A DNA stretch of 64,000 bases, from the NCBI RefSeq assembly GCF_001598855.1, contig NZ_BCZS01000017.1:1-64000 (forward strand), read 5' to 3'. The DNA comes from Pluralibacter gergoviae ATCC 33028 = NBRC 105706. Its GTDB lineage: Bacteria > Pseudomonadota > Gammaproteobacteria > Enterobacterales > Enterobacteriaceae. Positions within the stretch are counted from its first letter, which is position 1. Each line of letters opens with the position of its first letter. The notes beneath the pieces are model-generated. The model ran no database searches, was not told the origin of the DNA, and worked only from the letters and a program-made list of their open reading frames with translations. The position numbers and the translations under genes are program-made. This document shows positions 1 to 9,686 of the stretch, piece after piece.

Positions 1-48
1 GGCCAACGCAGTATTAGCGCAAAAGACACAGGACAGAGCACAGGAATT

Positions 49-168
49 TGCCTGGCGGCAACAGCGCGGTGGTCCCACCTGACCCCATGCCGAACTCAGA
101 AGTGAAACGCCGTAGCGCCGATGGTAGTGTGGGGTCTCCCCATGTGAGAGTAGGGAACTGCCAGGCAT
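49..168 (+). rRNA. rrf: 5S ribosomal RNA
   Basis: The 120-base stretch starts TGCCTGGCGG and ends CTGCCAGGCAT, so its two ends pair to form the helix I stem of 5S rRNA. The interior carries the conserved CCCCATGCCGAACTCAGAAG segment of enterobacterial 5S. The 48 bases before it are the spacer after a 23S gene that lies outside the window. Its position next to kgtP matches the rrnG end in E. coli (established knowledge). The call rests on near-complete identity to the E. coli 5S sequence from memory. Confidence 0.98.
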
Positions 169-180
169 CAAATAAACGTG

Positions 181-211
181 AAAGCCTCATGCGAAAGCAT
201 GAGGCTTTTTC
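181..211 (+). terminator. rRNA operon terminator
   Basis: AAGCCTCATG, the short loop CGAAAG, then CATGAGGCTT followed by a T run forms a strong intrinsic terminator 13 bases after the 5S gene. It closes the rRNA operon before the independently transcribed kgtP. Confidence 0.9.
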
Positions 212-397
212 GCATTCCCGCTATTCCTTGCATGACTCCTCACTTCATTACCCGTTTCCAGTGGGTAAAATCTGTGTTATATCTCACAAATATAAGGTTA
301 ACAATTGTGTAACATGATATTTACCTGTTGTCTGTCTGCGCCTGACGATCCCTGTGCGTTCAGACAGTTCATGTCTTAAGCTGGAGCTATTATTACA

Positions 398-1696
398 ATG
401 ACAGAAAATACGCTGACTTCCCGGGATTCTCTGACGGGAAGCGATACGCGTCGTCGCGTATGGGCTATCGTGGGGGCATCGTCCGGGAACCTGGTGGAAT
501 GGTTTGATTTTTACGTCTACTCTTTCTGCTCTCTCTACTTCGCCCATATCTTTTTCCCCTCTGGAAATACCACCACCCAGCTTCTGCAAACCGCGGGCGT
601 ATTTGCCGCCGGCTTTTTAATGCGCCCTATAGGCGGCTGGATCTTCGGACGCATTGCCGATCGCCACGGGCGCAAAAAATCAATGCTGATTTCGGTGTGC
701 ATGATGTGCTTTGGCTCGCTGATGATCGCCTGCCTGCCCGGCTACGCGACGATCGGGACCTGGGCGCCGGCTCTGCTGCTGCTGGCGCGCCTGTTTCAGG
801 GGCTTTCCGTCGGCGGGGAATATGGCACCAGCGCTACCTATATGAGTGAGGTGGCGGTTGAAGGACGCAAAGGCTTCTTCGCCTCGTTTCAGTACGTCAC
901 GCTGATCGGCGGCCAGCTGATGGCTGTCCTGGTGGTGGTTATCCTTCAGCAGGTAATGAGCAGCGAGGCTCTGCACGCCTGGGGCTGGCGTATCCCGTTT
1001 GCGCTGGGCGCGGCGCTGGCGCTGGTAGCCCTCTGGCTGCGCCGCCAGCTGGATGAGACGTCGCAGAAAGAGACCCGCACGCTGAAGGAAGCCGGATCGC
1101 TTAAAGGCCTGTGGCGCAATAAAAAAGCCTTCATCATGGTGCTTGGCTTCACCGCCGGCGGCTCTCTGGTGTTTTATACCTTCACCACCTATATGCAGAA
1201 GTATCTGGTCAATACCAGCGGCATGAGCGCCGGCACCGCCAGCGTTATCATGACCGCCGCGCTGTTTGTCTATATGCTGGTACAGCCGCTGTTCGGCGCG
1301 CTTTCCGATAAGATTGGCCGCCGGAACTCCATGCTCTGCTTTAGCGGGCTGGGCACGCTGTGTACCGTGCCGATCCTGACGGCGCTGCAGTACGTGCACT
1401 CGCCGTATGCGGCTTTTGCGCTGATCATGTGTGCGCTGCTGATCGCCAGCTTCTACACCTCGATCAGCGGGATCCTCAAGGCGGAAATGTTTCCCGCGCA
1501 GGTGCGCGCGTTGGGCGTTGGCCTTTCCTACGCGGTAGCCAATGCGCTGTTCGGCGGTTCAGCGGAGTACGTGGCGCTGTCGTTTAAGTCGGCGGGATTT
1601 GAAAGTGCGTTCTTCTGGTATGTCACCGGGCTCTGCGCCCTGGCATTCGTGGTGTCGCTAATGCTGCACGGAAAAGGGAAGGGGCTACGCCTGTAG
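398..1696 (+). CDS. kgtP: Alpha-ketoglutarate permease KgtP
   Basis: The 432-residue protein is an inner-membrane proton symporter that imports 2-oxoglutarate. It belongs to the metabolite:H+ symporter branch of the major facilitator superfamily. The N-terminal segment [11 protein letters not shown] and the loop [13 protein letters not shown] are the family hallmarks, a second copy [13 protein letters not shown] lies in the C-terminal half, and about 12 hydrophobic segments are visible. The length equals E. coli KgtP. The gene stands alone after the rRNA terminator. Its stop codon (1694-1696) directly abuts that of convergent yfiM, with no base between and no room for a separate terminator. 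Confidence 0.96.
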   Translation: MTENTLTSRDSLTGSDTRRRVWAIVGASSGNLVEWFDFYVYSFCSLYFAHIFFPSGNTTTQLLQTAGVFAAGFLMRPIGGWIFGRIADRHGRKKSMLISVCMMCFGSLMIACLPGYATIGTWAPALLLLARLFQGLSVGGEYGTSATYMSEVAVEGRKGFFASFQYVTLIGGQLMAVLVVVILQQVMSSEALHAWGWRIPFALGAALALVALWLRRQLDETSQKETRTLKEAGSLKGLWRNKKAFIMVLGFTAGGSLVFYTFTTYMQKYLVNTSGMSAGTASVIMTAALFVYMLVQPLFGALSDKIGRRNSMLCFSGLGTLCTVPILTALQYVHSPYAAFALIMCALLIASFYTSISGILKAEMFPAQVRALGVGLSYAVANALFGGSAEYVALSFKSAGFESAFFWYVTGLCALAFVVSLMLHGKGKGLRL

Positions 1697-2020
1697 CTAC
1701 TGCTGGGCCAGCTGCCACAGGCTATAGCCTGCGGCAGCGCCCGCGACATCCCAGGTAAAATCCTTCCAGCTCCAGCCGGTCCCGGCGGGGCGGCTGTCCC
1801 AGAGTTCTTTCCCGGCGCCGAGACTGACGGAAAACAGCAGTCCGTAAGCGGCGCTGCGGTCGCGGCTGATGCCCTGATGCTGTGCGTATTCATTCCCGGC
1901 CGCAGAAAGCATCGCCGAGGCGATAAAGTGCTGGGCCTTGTCCTGCCCGCTCCAGCTGTCGTTCGCCATGTGGCTGCAGCCGGCGAGCAGGAACGGGATA
2001 ATCATTACTGCACAGCGCAT
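1697..2020 (-). CDS. yfiM: YfiM family lipoprotein
   Basis: This small predicted lipoprotein of 107 residues has the lipobox LLAGC near residue 18 followed by a globular region with DKAQHF and GAGKELWD motifs (DUF2279 family). I chose ATG at 2020, preceded by a GAGGAG ribosome site, over an in-frame TTG four codons upstream, because it gives the usual 107 residues. The function is unknown. Signal peptide and lipobox place it in the envelope, and S at +2 after the lipid Cys predicts outer-membrane sorting (inference). It sits between kgtP and pssA as in E. coli. Confidence 0.9.
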   Translation of the reverse strand: MRCAVMIIPFLLAGCSHMANDSWSGQDKAQHFIASAMLSAAGNEYAQHQGISRDRSAAYGLLFSVSLGAGKELWDSRPAGTGWSWKDFTWDVAGAAAGYSLWQLAQQ

Positions 2021-2050
2021 ATCGCTCCTCAATAAAGCGCGGCCCGAGCG

Positions 2051-3406
2051 CTAAAGAATGCGGCTAATCAGCCTGTCGATGCGGATCCGGCGCAGGCGGC
2101 GAATAAGCTTACGTACTTTGACCGGATAATCGGCAATGCTCTGCAGTTCGCGATAGTGTTTCACCACCGTCGTGTGCCTGCGGATAAGATCCAGCTCTTT
2201 GTCGCGCTTTGCGGCCAGCTGATGCAGCGGATCGTGGATCAGCACCGCATTTTCCAGATCCAGCCGCCAGGCGCGCGGATTAAGATTATTGCCGGTAAGC
2301 AGCATCCACTCGTCGTCGACCCACATGCCTTTCAGGTGGTAGCTATTATCGTCGTCTTTCCACAGGCGGACGATAAGCTGATCGTTGTTCACGTAGTACT
2401 GCAGGCGGCTCAGAAAGCGGCGCAGGTTAATTTCATAAAGATACGGCAGCGCGCCGATAATCTTAAATGGCTGATCTTCCGGGATATAGAAGTCGTTTGC
2501 CGTCTTATCGCCGACGATAATCTCAACCTGCTTGCCCTGGCGCAGCAGGTGAATGATGTTGCGCACCAGCACGGCGGGGAGATTGAAGTAGGGCGTACAG
2601 ATAGTCAGCTTCTGCTCGGCGCAGGGCATAAGATGAAAAATCGTCTTATTAAGCTGGCTGGACTTGCCGAGGCCGACCAGCGGGGTGACCGCCAGGCAGT
2701 CGTTATCCGCATCGCCGTGAAAATGATAGCCGGTATCCCGCAGCTCCTGACGATAGAGGCGAATATCGTTTTTAATTTCCGGGCTTTTCGGCCGCTCGCA
2801 GTTATCGAGGCGGTTAACGCCGCGCCCCTGTACCAGGTTCTTGTCCACCCAGCTGAACATAATATCCGCCATCTGCGCATTGCGGATCCACTGATAGCGG
2901 TCGTAGCGGTATTTGTCGTGGCGGTGAAGATAGACGTCATTGAGGCTGGCGCCGCTGTAGAGCACCGCATCGTCAATGATAAAGCCTTTGTAGTGCAGGA
3001 CGCCCAGCGCTTCGCGGGTGTTGATAGGCACGCCGTAAACCGGCACGTCGACGCCGGGGTTTTCAGCGGCCATCCGGCAGTACCAGTCGGCGTTAGTGTT
3101 GGAGGCGGCTGCGCCAATGCGGCCGCGCTGGGCGCGGTGCCAGTCCACCAGGATGCGAACGTCTAGCGCAGGACGCTGGCGCTTGGCGTCATAAATAGCC
3201 TGCAGCACATCTTTGCCGCCATCATCCTGCTCGAGGTAGAGGGCAATAATGCAGATGCGCCGGGTTGCGCCGGCGATTTTCGCCAGCAGCGTTTCCCGAA
3301 AATCGGCGGGAGCATAAAAGAACTCGACATCATCAACTGACTGGGAAAGCTTAGGTAGTTGAGCAAGGTGTTGTTGATGCTTGTTACGCTTGAATTTTGA
3401 CAACAT
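2051..3406 (-). CDS. pssA: CDP-diacylglycerol--serine O-phosphatidyltransferase
   Basis: PssA makes phosphatidylserine from CDP-diacylglycerol and serine, the committed step towards phosphatidylethanolamine. It is a phospholipase-D superfamily enzyme with two HKD-type motifs, seen here as HYKGFIIDD around residue 138 and HLKGMWVDD near residue 356. The C-terminus is very basic (RKLIRRLRRIRIDR), which suits its known association with ribosomes and acidic membrane lipids. ATG at 3406 gives 451 residues, the E. coli length; one codon upstream is an in-frame GTG that I do not favour. Confidence 0.97.
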   Translation of the reverse strand: MLSKFKRNKHQQHLAQLPKLSQSVDDVEFFYAPADFRETLLAKIAGATRRICIIALYLEQDDGGKDVLQAIYDAKRQRPALDVRILVDWHRAQRGRIGAAASNTNADWYCRMAAENPGVDVPVYGVPINTREALGVLHYKGFIIDDAVLYSGASLNDVYLHRHDKYRYDRYQWIRNAQMADIMFSWVDKNLVQGRGVNRLDNCERPKSPEIKNDIRLYRQELRDTGYHFHGDADNDCLAVTPLVGLGKSSQLNKTIFHLMPCAEQKLTICTPYFNLPAVLVRNIIHLLRQGKQVEIIVGDKTANDFYIPEDQPFKIIGALPYLYEINLRRFLSRLQYYVNNDQLIVRLWKDDDNSYHLKGMWVDDEWMLLTGNNLNPRAWRLDLENAVLIHDPLHQLAAKRDKELDLIRRHTTVVKHYRELQSIADYPVKVRKLIRRLRRIRIDRLISRIL

Positions 3407-3523
3407 CACAGTGCGATCTTCTTCTGATTAATCAAATGTCCCCTGGTCGATACAGACGACAGAAGCGGGCAATAATACCATTACTCCCGGCTAATGTGGT
3501 CACATTTCCGGTAAGTTGCGGCC

Positions 3524-6166
3524 TCATAATCTGAGCGTCAGGCCGACGATGCCGTCCTCAAGCTGGATATCAACCTCAAAGCCGAGCTTGCGCGCCAGCG
3601 CTATCATGCCGCGATTATTGGGCATTGTAATGCCGTTCAGCTGCTGCAGACCGTGCTCGCGCGTATAATTGATGAGCTTTTCCAGCAGCCTGCCGCCGAG
3701 GCCCAGCCCCTTCAGATCCGAGCGCACCAGCACGGCAAACTCGGCGTCGATATTATCCGGATCGGAAATGGCGCGGGTGACGCCGAGGATCTCCGTCCCC
3801 TTTTCTGAGGCGTAGACGGCGACAAAAGCCATCTCCCGATCGTAGTCGATCTGGGTCATGTTTGCTAAATCATCGTGGGTGAATTCATTGATTTCACTGA
3901 AATAGCGGTAGTAGAGATCTTCTTTCGTCACCCGGGCGATAAACTGCTGCAGCAGCGGCTCGTCCTCCGGCAGGATCGGGCGGAAAAGGCAGCGCTCGCC
4001 GTTTTTCATGGTTACCCACTCCTCAAACTGCCGCGGGTAGGGGCGGATCGCAAGGCGGTTTTCGCTGCTGCCGGTAAAAGGGGCTATCTCCAGCGTTACG
4101 TCGAGGGCGATAAATTCACTGCCGGAAGCCAGCAGAGGATGAATATCCAGCCGGCGGATCTCCGGACAGTCGACGATAAGGTTAGAGACCCGCACCAGCA
4201 GCTGGCTGAGTCCGGCAACGTCCAGCGGCCTGAGCGCGCTGCGTCCGCGGATCTTTTTACGCTTAATCGCCTGAATCACCAGATAGCGGGCCAGGTTCAT
4301 GTTCAGCGGCGGCAGGGCCACCGCCGCCTGGTTTTCCGCCCGCCACTCCACGCCGCCTTCGCCCAGCATGATCAGCGGACCAAACAGCGGATCGTGTTCC
4401 ACCACGACCCGCAGCTCCTGCGCGCCGGCGCGGTTCGCCATGCTCTGCACCAGCAGGCCGTGGATCCTGGCCTGCGGCCAGGTCAGCTTCACGCGGTCAA
4501 TAATGGCGTTCGCCGCCTGCTCAACCTCGGCGGGCGTGCGCAGATAGAGCATCACGCCCTGCACCTCGGATTTGTGAGGAATGTCCGGGGAGCGGAGCTT
4601 CAGCGCCACCGGATAGCCAATCTGCTCGGCGATGTGCACCGCTTCGGCGCTGTCGGCGGCAATCCAGGTGGGCAGCGTCTGCAGTCCATAGGCTTTGAGA
4701 ATGGGCTGAACTTCGTGGGTGTCCAGGGCGCTGGCGCCCTCGGCAATCGCCTGCTGCATCAGCGCGTGCGCCTCGGCGGCGTTGGCGGCGAGGTTGTCAG
4801 GCAGCACTGGGGTCTCCCGCAGCTGCTTCTGGTTACGGCGGTACTCCACCATATGCATAAAGGCTGTGATGGTACCTTCCGGCGTGCGGTAGGTCGGGAT
4901 CCCGGCGTCGCTGAACAGGCGCCGGGCCTCCTGCGAAGAGTGCTCCCCGCACCAGTTGGTCAGTACGGTCACGTACTTGCCGCGCGGATGGTCGCGCAGG
5001 GTCTGGATCAGCGCCTGCGCGCTTTCGGTCCCCGGCGCGGCGGCGCTGGGAGCGTGGATCACCAGCAGCGCATCAAAGTCGTGGCTGTCGAGCAGGATAC
5101 GCAGCGCCTGCTGGTAGTCTCCGGCGCTGGCGTCATCGCGCAGGTCGAGCGGATTCGCCGCCTCTACGCTTGACGGCAGCGCCTCAGCCAGCGCCGCAAG
5201 CGTTGCCTCAGCGGGTGCGGCAAGCTTGCCGTTGCGCCGCCAAAGCTCATCCAGCGCCATGGCCGCCGGGGCGGCGCCGTTACTGACAATCATCAACTTT
5301 TCGCCGCGCAGCGGGCGCATGTGGCTCAGCGTCTCTACGGCGGAAAACAGCTCGTGGGTATCCTGTACCCGCAGCAGCCCCGCGCGCTGGATGGCGGCAT
5401 CCCAGGCCGGATCGAGGCCGGCATTGACGTGCAGCAGACGCTGGGCCTCCGGGCTGCGGCCGCTTTTGATAACCAGGATCGGCTTATTGCGCGACGCGCT
5501 GCGGGCCGCAGACACGAAGCGGCGGGCGTCGCTGAGGTGCTCAAGATAGAGCAGAATAGCGCTGGTCTTACTGTCGCGGGCGAGGAAATCAAGCAGATCG
5601 TCGACGTCGATATCCAGGCTATCGCCAAGCGCGATGAAGTACGAAAAGCCCATTTCGCGCTGCTGGGCCCAGTCGAGGATGGTGTTTGACACGGCGGCAG
5701 ACTGCGAGATAAACGCCAGCTTGCCCGGGCGGATCGGCACCGGCGAGAAGCTGGCGTTAAGCCCCTGCCAGGGCGCCAGCAGGCCGAGACTGTTCGGGCC
5801 GAGCAGCCGCATCTGGTAGCGCGCGGCGCAGGCCTTCAGCGCGCCGGCCTGATCCGGCGGCGAGGAGAGAATAATGCAGGTTTTGCATCCCTTCTCGCCG
5901 AGCGCCTCCAGCAGAGTCAGGTTGCGTTTAGCGTGGGTGCAGATCACCGCCAGTTCAGGGGCAAAGGGCAGGCTGGCGACATCCGGCCATGCCAGCACGC
6001 CGAGCACGGCTTTCCAGCCGGGCGTTACCGGCAGAACCGGCCCGCTAAAGCCGCCCGCCAGCAGGTTGCGCATCATCAAATAACCCGCGCGCTGGGGCTT
6101 CATCGATGCCCCGATCACGGCGATTGATTTTGGTCTCAGTAACGCTTCCAGTCCACGTTGGCTCAT
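3524..6166 (-). CDS. patZ: Protein lysine acetyltransferase PatZ (Pka/YfiQ)
   Basis: This 880-residue two-part protein transfers acetyl groups from acetyl-CoA to lysines of proteins such as acetyl-CoA synthetase (known for the E. coli and Salmonella Pat/PatZ family). The first ~690 residues resemble NDP-forming acyl-CoA synthetases: a CoA-binding Rossmann part with IAVIGASMKPQRAG, a succinyl-CoA-ligase-like part and an ATP-grasp part. The last ~150 residues are a GNAT domain with the acetyl-CoA loop GLGLGGRLLEKL. A clear AGGAGA site precedes the ATG. It lies 30 bases after tapT on the same strand, so the two may be cotranscribed. Confidence 0.96.
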   Translation of the reverse strand: MSQRGLEALLRPKSIAVIGASMKPQRAGYLMMRNLLAGGFSGPVLPVTPGWKAVLGVLAWPDVASLPFAPELAVICTHAKRNLTLLEALGEKGCKTCIILSSPPDQAGALKACAARYQMRLLGPNSLGLLAPWQGLNASFSPVPIRPGKLAFISQSAAVSNTILDWAQQREMGFSYFIALGDSLDIDVDDLLDFLARDSKTSAILLYLEHLSDARRFVSAARSASRNKPILVIKSGRSPEAQRLLHVNAGLDPAWDAAIQRAGLLRVQDTHELFSAVETLSHMRPLRGEKLMIVSNGAAPAAMALDELWRRNGKLAAPAEATLAALAEALPSSVEAANPLDLRDDASAGDYQQALRILLDSHDFDALLVIHAPSAAAPGTESAQALIQTLRDHPRGKYVTVLTNWCGEHSSQEARRLFSDAGIPTYRTPEGTITAFMHMVEYRRNQKQLRETPVLPDNLAANAAEAHALMQQAIAEGASALDTHEVQPILKAYGLQTLPTWIAADSAEAVHIAEQIGYPVALKLRSPDIPHKSEVQGVMLYLRTPAEVEQAANAIIDRVKLTWPQARIHGLLVQSMANRAGAQELRVVVEHDPLFGPLIMLGEGGVEWRAENQAAVALPPLNMNLARYLVIQAIKRKKIRGRSALRPLDVAGLSQLLVRVSNLIVDCPEIRRLDIHPLLASGSEFIALDVTLEIAPFTGSSENRLAIRPYPRQFEEWVTMKNGERCLFRPILPEDEPLLQQFIARVTKEDLYYRYFSEINEFTHDDLANMTQIDYDREMAFVAVYASEKGTEILGVTRAISDPDNIDAEFAVLVRSDLKGLGLGGRLLEKLINYTREHGLQQLNGITMPNNRGMIALARKLGFEVDIQLEDGIVGLTLRL

Positions 6167-6196
6167 CGCAGTCTCCTTGAGTGCCTGCGGATGATT

Positions 6197-6895
6197 TTAA
6201 ACGCTTTCCGCCGCCTGCGCTGTGATGCTTCCCTTATGCTGGGTTTTTCCGGCCAGATAGCGGCTGCGAAAGCGGTGAAAGTGCTCGCCCAGCGCGCTGG
6301 CCGCTTCGGCGTCGCCCGCTAAATCGAGGAGGGCGACGGCGACTTCCGCCGTGCAGTACTGCCCGTCGGCGTGCGCTTCCCGCAGGCCGTAGGCGGAGAC
6401 CCGCGACAGATCGACCGAAATCACCGGCAGCGCATCCAGGTAAGGGCTTTTGCGGAACATTTTCCGCGCCTCTGTCCAGGTGCCGTCGAGCATAATAAAC
6501 AGCGGCGGTTTGCCCGCCGGCGGCGCGCAGAGCACGCTGCGGGTCGCCCCGGCGTAGGAGGCGGGAAAAACCACCATCGGCTGATAGTCGGGGCTGGCGA
6601 CCAGATCGAGCAGCGCCTGCGGCGGCTCGGTGCGCGACCACTGGAAGGCTTCGGTGTCCGGCAGAATATCGGCGATCAGACGCCCGGTGTTGCTGGGCTT
6701 CATCGGTTCGGTATCAAACATCACCAGGCAGAAGCGGCTATGGGCGGCGGCGGGTGAGAGCGTTGCGCAGAGGCACTGCTTAAGCGGCAGCAGGCAGCGC
6801 TGGCAGCGGCGAATGCGGTTGCCGCGGGCAAGAAAAGGGCGGGTGGCGCGGGCGAGGCGCTCGGCGCGCAGGCGCAGGACGGCGTTATCAGTCAT
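6197..6895 (-). CDS. tapT: tRNA-uridine aminocarboxypropyltransferase TapT (YfiP)
   Basis: The enzyme uses S-adenosylmethionine to place a 3-amino-3-carboxypropyl group on U47 of tRNA (acp3U), as shown for E. coli TapT. The 232-residue protein carries the DTW-domain signature LDGTWTEARKM around residue 137. A four-cysteine cluster, CQRCLLPLKQCLC, lies near residues 31-43 and probably binds zinc. Length and position between trxC and patZ match E. coli yfiP. Confidence 0.93.
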   Translation of the reverse strand: MTDNAVLRLRAERLARATRPFLARGNRIRRCQRCLLPLKQCLCATLSPAAAHSRFCLVMFDTEPMKPSNTGRLIADILPDTEAFQWSRTEPPQALLDLVASPDYQPMVVFPASYAGATRSVLCAPPAGKPPLFIMLDGTWTEARKMFRKSPYLDALPVISVDLSRVSAYGLREAHADGQYCTAEVAVALLDLAGDAEAASALGEHFHRFRSRYLAGKTQHKGSITAQAAESV

Positions 6896-6935
6896 GGAGG
6901 CTACGAAGCAAAAACGCCATTGTCGCAGAGGCTGA

Positions 6936-6958
6936 GAGGGCGCACAAGCGGCGCCCTC
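6936..6958 (-). terminator. Hairpin between trxC and tapT
   Basis: GAGGGCGC and GCGCCCTC form a perfect 8-base stem with a 7-base loop just after the trxC stop on the minus strand. No U-tract follows in that direction, so it may pause or protect the trxC transcript rather than end it. Confidence 0.35.
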
Positions 6959-6965
6959 GCGCTTA

Positions 6966-7391
6966 TCAGGCCTGAGTCGCCTCGTTCAGCCAGCTTTCAA
7001 ACGGCGCTTTGGGGACAGCGCCGTTGAGCATATCGACAACCTCGCCTTTGTGGAAAATCATAATGGTCGGAATGCTGCGGATGCGGAAGCGGGCGCTGAG
7101 TTCGCGCTCTGCCTCGGTGTTCACCTTCACGAAGCGCATCTGGCTGCTGCGCGCTTCCGCCACGTCCTCGAAGACCGGCGCAAAGCTGCGGCAGGGGCCG
7201 CACCACGGCGCCCAGAAATCGACCACTACCGGCAGGTCGTCTTTCAGCAATTTATCCAGCGTCGCGCCGGTGGCGTTGATAACGTCGCCATCAAACAGAT
7301 CGTGGCCGCAGCGCCCGCACTTCGCTGCCTCGTTAATGCGATCGTCCGGGATGCGGTTCAGCGCCTGACAGCTGGCACAAACGGTATTCAT
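6966..7391 (-). CDS. trxC: Thioredoxin 2 (zinc-containing)
   Basis: This cytoplasmic disulfide reductase has a thioredoxin fold with the active site WCGPC (Cys64, Cys67) and an N-terminal zinc module made of Cys5, Cys8, Cys25 and Cys28 in two CxxC motifs, the feature that separates TrxC from TrxA. I start it at ATG 7391, preceded by an AGAGGT site, giving 141 residues. An open frame runs 32 codons further upstream, but that part is unlike any TrxC. E. coli trxC is under OxyR control. I could not find a convincing OxyR site in the 207-base divergent gap to yfiF. Confidence 0.95.
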   Translation of the reverse strand: MNTVCASCQALNRIPDDRINEAAKCGRCGHDLFDGDVINATGATLDKLLKDDLPVVVDFWAPWCGPCRSFAPVFEDVAEARSSQMRFVKVNTEAERELSARFRIRSIPTIMIFHKGEVVDMLNGAVPKAPFESWLNEATQA

Positions 7392-7598
7392 AGCTAACCT
7401 CTGGGTTATCGGTGTGCAATCTGGCCCGGGCGGCCAGGATGTTTCAATAATGTTACATATTATCGTTGTGATTGTTTTAAACGACAAAGTGATTTATTCG
7501 ATGAATGCGATAGTCGCTGACTTTGGTATGAAATCGTGGCGAAGCCGCACTACATCGGGTAATCTTCGCGCTTCGCGCAGCGCTGGTGGAGACAAAGA

Positions 7599-8645
7599 AT
7601 GAGCGACGAACTAAAGAATAAAAGCGGCAAGGTCAAAGTGATGTATGTCCGCAGTGATGATGACTCGGACAAACGCACGCACAACCCGCGTACCGGTAAA
7701 GGCGGCGGCCGCAGCGGCACGTCCCGCACCGAAGGAGGACGTCGTCCCGCCCGTGACGGAAAGCCCAGCGAGCGTGGCCCGCGCGACGCGAAGCCGCGCG
7801 AGAATTCGCCGTGGCGCACCATTTCCCGGGCGCCGGGCGAAGAGGCGATTGAAAAACCGGATCACGGCGGCATCAGCGGTAAGAGCTTTGTCGATCCGGA
7901 AGTGATCCGCCGCCAGCGTGCGGAAGAGACCCGCGTCTACGGCGAAAACGCCTGCCAGGCGCTGTTTCAGAGCCGCCCAGACTGCATCGTCCGCGCCTGG
8001 TTTATCCAGAGCGTGACGCCGCGCTTTAAAGAGGCGCTGCGCTGGATGGCGGCGAACCGCAAAGCCTACCACGTCGTGGATGACGCCGAGCTGACCAAAG
8101 CGTCCGGCACCGAGCACCACGGCGGCGTCTGTTTCCTGATTAAAAAACGTAATGGCACCAGCGTCCAGCAGTGGGTCAGCGAGGCGGCAGAAGAAGACTG
8201 TGTGCTGGCGCTGGAAGATGTCGGCAACCCGCACAACCTCGGCGCCATTATGCGCAGCTGCGCGCACTTCGGCGTTAAGGGCGTAATCGTTCAGGATGCC
8301 GCGGTCATGGAGTCCGGCGCCGCAATTCGCACCGCCGAGGGCGGCGCAGAACACGTGCAGCCGATTACCGGCGATAGCGTGCTCGACGCGCTGGCGCAGT
8401 TCCGTAAAGCGGGCTATGCCATCGTCACCACCTCCAGCCACGAAGGCACGCCGCTGTTTAAGGCGGAGCTGCCGAAGAAGATGGTGCTGGTGCTGGGCCA
8501 GGAGCGAGACGGCCTGTCAGACGCGGCGCTGGACAGCGCGGACCTGCGCGTTGCCATTAGCGGTACGGGTAACGTTGAAAGCCTCAACGTCTCCGTGGCG
8601 ACCGGCGTCCTGCTCGCCGAGTGGTGGCGGCAGAACAAAGCCTGA
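7599..8645 (+). CDS. yfiF: SpoU-family RNA methyltransferase YfiF
   Basis: This 348-residue protein of the SpoU (TrmH) class of S-adenosylmethionine-dependent RNA 2'-O-ribose methyltransferases has the three family motifs: [15 protein letters not shown] near 205, [12 protein letters not shown] near 295 and [15 protein letters not shown] near 328. The first ~100 residues are unusually rich in Arg, Lys, Gly and Ser and probably form a flexible RNA-binding tail. An RNA-binding SpoU_sub_bind region precedes the catalytic domain. The RNA target is not evident from the sequence. The start ATG follows a GGTGGAG site. Confidence 0.92.
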   Translation: MSDELKNKSGKVKVMYVRSDDDSDKRTHNPRTGKGGGRSGTSRTEGGRRPARDGKPSERGPRDAKPRENSPWRTISRAPGEEAIEKPDHGGISGKSFVDPEVIRRQRAEETRVYGENACQALFQSRPDCIVRAWFIQSVTPRFKEALRWMAANRKAYHVVDDAELTKASGTEHHGGVCFLIKKRNGTSVQQWVSEAAEEDCVLALEDVGNPHNLGAIMRSCAHFGVKGVIVQDAAVMESGAAIRTAEGGAEHVQPITGDSVLDALAQFRKAGYAIVTTSSHEGTPLFKAELPKKMVLVLGQERDGLSDAALDSADLRVAISGTGNVESLNVSVATGVLLAEWWRQNKA

Positions 8646-8658
8646 TCCGCAGATGAAG

Positions 8659-8686
8659 ATGCCGGCCTCGCGCCGGCATTTTTTTT
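8659..8686 (+). terminator. yfiF terminator
   Basis: ATGCCGGC, a 5-base loop and GCCGGCAT followed by eight T residues make a textbook intrinsic terminator. Its T tract runs into the stop codon of convergent ung (8685-8687). Confidence 0.9.
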
Positions 8687-9374
8687 ACTCGCTTTCCGCC
8701 GGCAGCACCGGCATCCAGTCAATCGGCGCCTCGCCGCGCGCCGCCAGCCATTCGTTGGCCTGCACGAAGTGGTTACTGCCGAAGAAGCCGCGGTGCGCCG
8801 ACAGCGGCGACGGATGCGGCGCTTTCAGAATATGGTGGCGGTTGCGGTCAATGATTGCGCCTTTCTTCTGCGCGTGGGCGCCCCACAGCAGAAAGACCAC
8901 GCCCTCGCGGTGTTCGTTAATCAGGGCAATGACTTTGTCGGTAAAGGTCTCCCAGCCGAGGCTGGCGTGCGAGTGCGCCTGGCCCGCGCGCACCGTCAGC
9001 ACGGTATTGAGCAGCAGTACGCCCTGCCGCGCCCAGCTCTCCAGATAGCCGTGCGCCGGGCGGGTAAAGCCCGGTATCGTAGCCTCAAGTTCCTTGTACA
9101 TATTCAGCAGCGAAGGCGGGACGGCTATCCCCGGGCGCACGGAGAATGAGAGTCCGTGCGCCTGACCCGGACCGTGATAGGGATCCTGGCCCAGGATAAC
9201 CACTTTAACGTCGCCCAGCTCGGTAAAGCGAAAGGCGTTGAAAACGTCCTTCTGCGGCGGATAAATGGTGATCCCGGACTGACGCTCGCCAGCGACGGCC
9301 CGCAGTGTATTGAGGAAATAGGGCTGTTCTTTCTCTGTCGCCAGCACATCGTGCCAGGTTAACGGCGTCGTCAT
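8685..9374 (-). CDS. ung: Uracil-DNA glycosylase
   Basis: Ung removes uracil from DNA as the first step of base excision repair. The 229-residue protein has the family-1 catalytic loop [13 protein letters not shown] (general-base Asp near residue 64) and the minor-groove intercalation loop [10 protein letters not shown] near 187. The length equals E. coli Ung. It is convergent with yfiF and divergent from grcA. Confidence 0.98.
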   Translation of the reverse strand: MTTPLTWHDVLATEKEQPYFLNTLRAVAGERQSGITIYPPQKDVFNAFRFTELGDVKVVILGQDPYHGPGQAHGLSFSVRPGIAVPPSLLNMYKELEATIPGFTRPAHGYLESWARQGVLLLNTVLTVRAGQAHSHASLGWETFTDKVIALINEHREGVVFLLWGAHAQKKGAIIDRNRHHILKAPHPSPLSAHRGFFGSNHFVQANEWLAARGEAPIDWMPVLPAESE

Positions 9375-9514
9375 CGGTCTCTCCTGCGAAAAATTATCCC
9401 GGTAGCTTAACGGCTTCTTCAGCCATAATAAAATATTGCCGCAATAAGGCGGCTACCGCGTTCAAAAAAAGTTTATTATTTACAACGATATTTTCGAAAA
9501 TCGGATGGTGAAAA

Positions 9515-9528
9515 TTGATCTAAAACAA
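9515..9528 (+). promoter_or_regulatory. Upstream FNR site of grcA
   Basis: TTGAT-CTAA-AACAA is a left-consensus FNR half-site with a weaker right half. Its centre lies exactly 53 bases upstream of the promoter-proximal FNR box, the same spacing as the -93.5 and -40.5 sites reported for E. coli yfiD. The upstream site there limits activation under strict anaerobiosis. Confidence 0.7.
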
Positions 9529-9567
9529 CAATTGCTATGCATGGCCACGTTGCATGTGTGGTTTTTA

Positions 9568-9608
9568 TTGATTTTGGTCAATGTTCCCGGCGTGTCTGAC
9601 TGATATAT
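9568..9608 (+). promoter_or_regulatory. grcA promoter with FNR box
   Basis: TTGAT-TTTG-GTCAA (9568-9581) is a strong FNR box. Placing its centre at -40.5 puts the transcript start near 9615, and an AT-only hexamer at 9603-9608 then lies at -10. This is a class II FNR-activated promoter layout. A ~70-base leader separates it from grcA. Confidence 0.8.
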
Positions 9609-9686
9609 ATACACTCAAGCAACAATGGTTTTACCAATTGGCCAGCGCCTGGCCAGTGAAAATGAATAAGCCTTGGGAGGCATCAA

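Noticed and set aside
48-317. An 89-codon open frame over the 5S rRNA gene
   Set aside because: The sequence is 5S rRNA and its terminator; coding is excluded.
7392-7598. OxyR site for trxC
   Set aside because: The divergent region has ATAG/CTAT-like fragments but not in the spaced tetranucleotide pattern OxyR needs.
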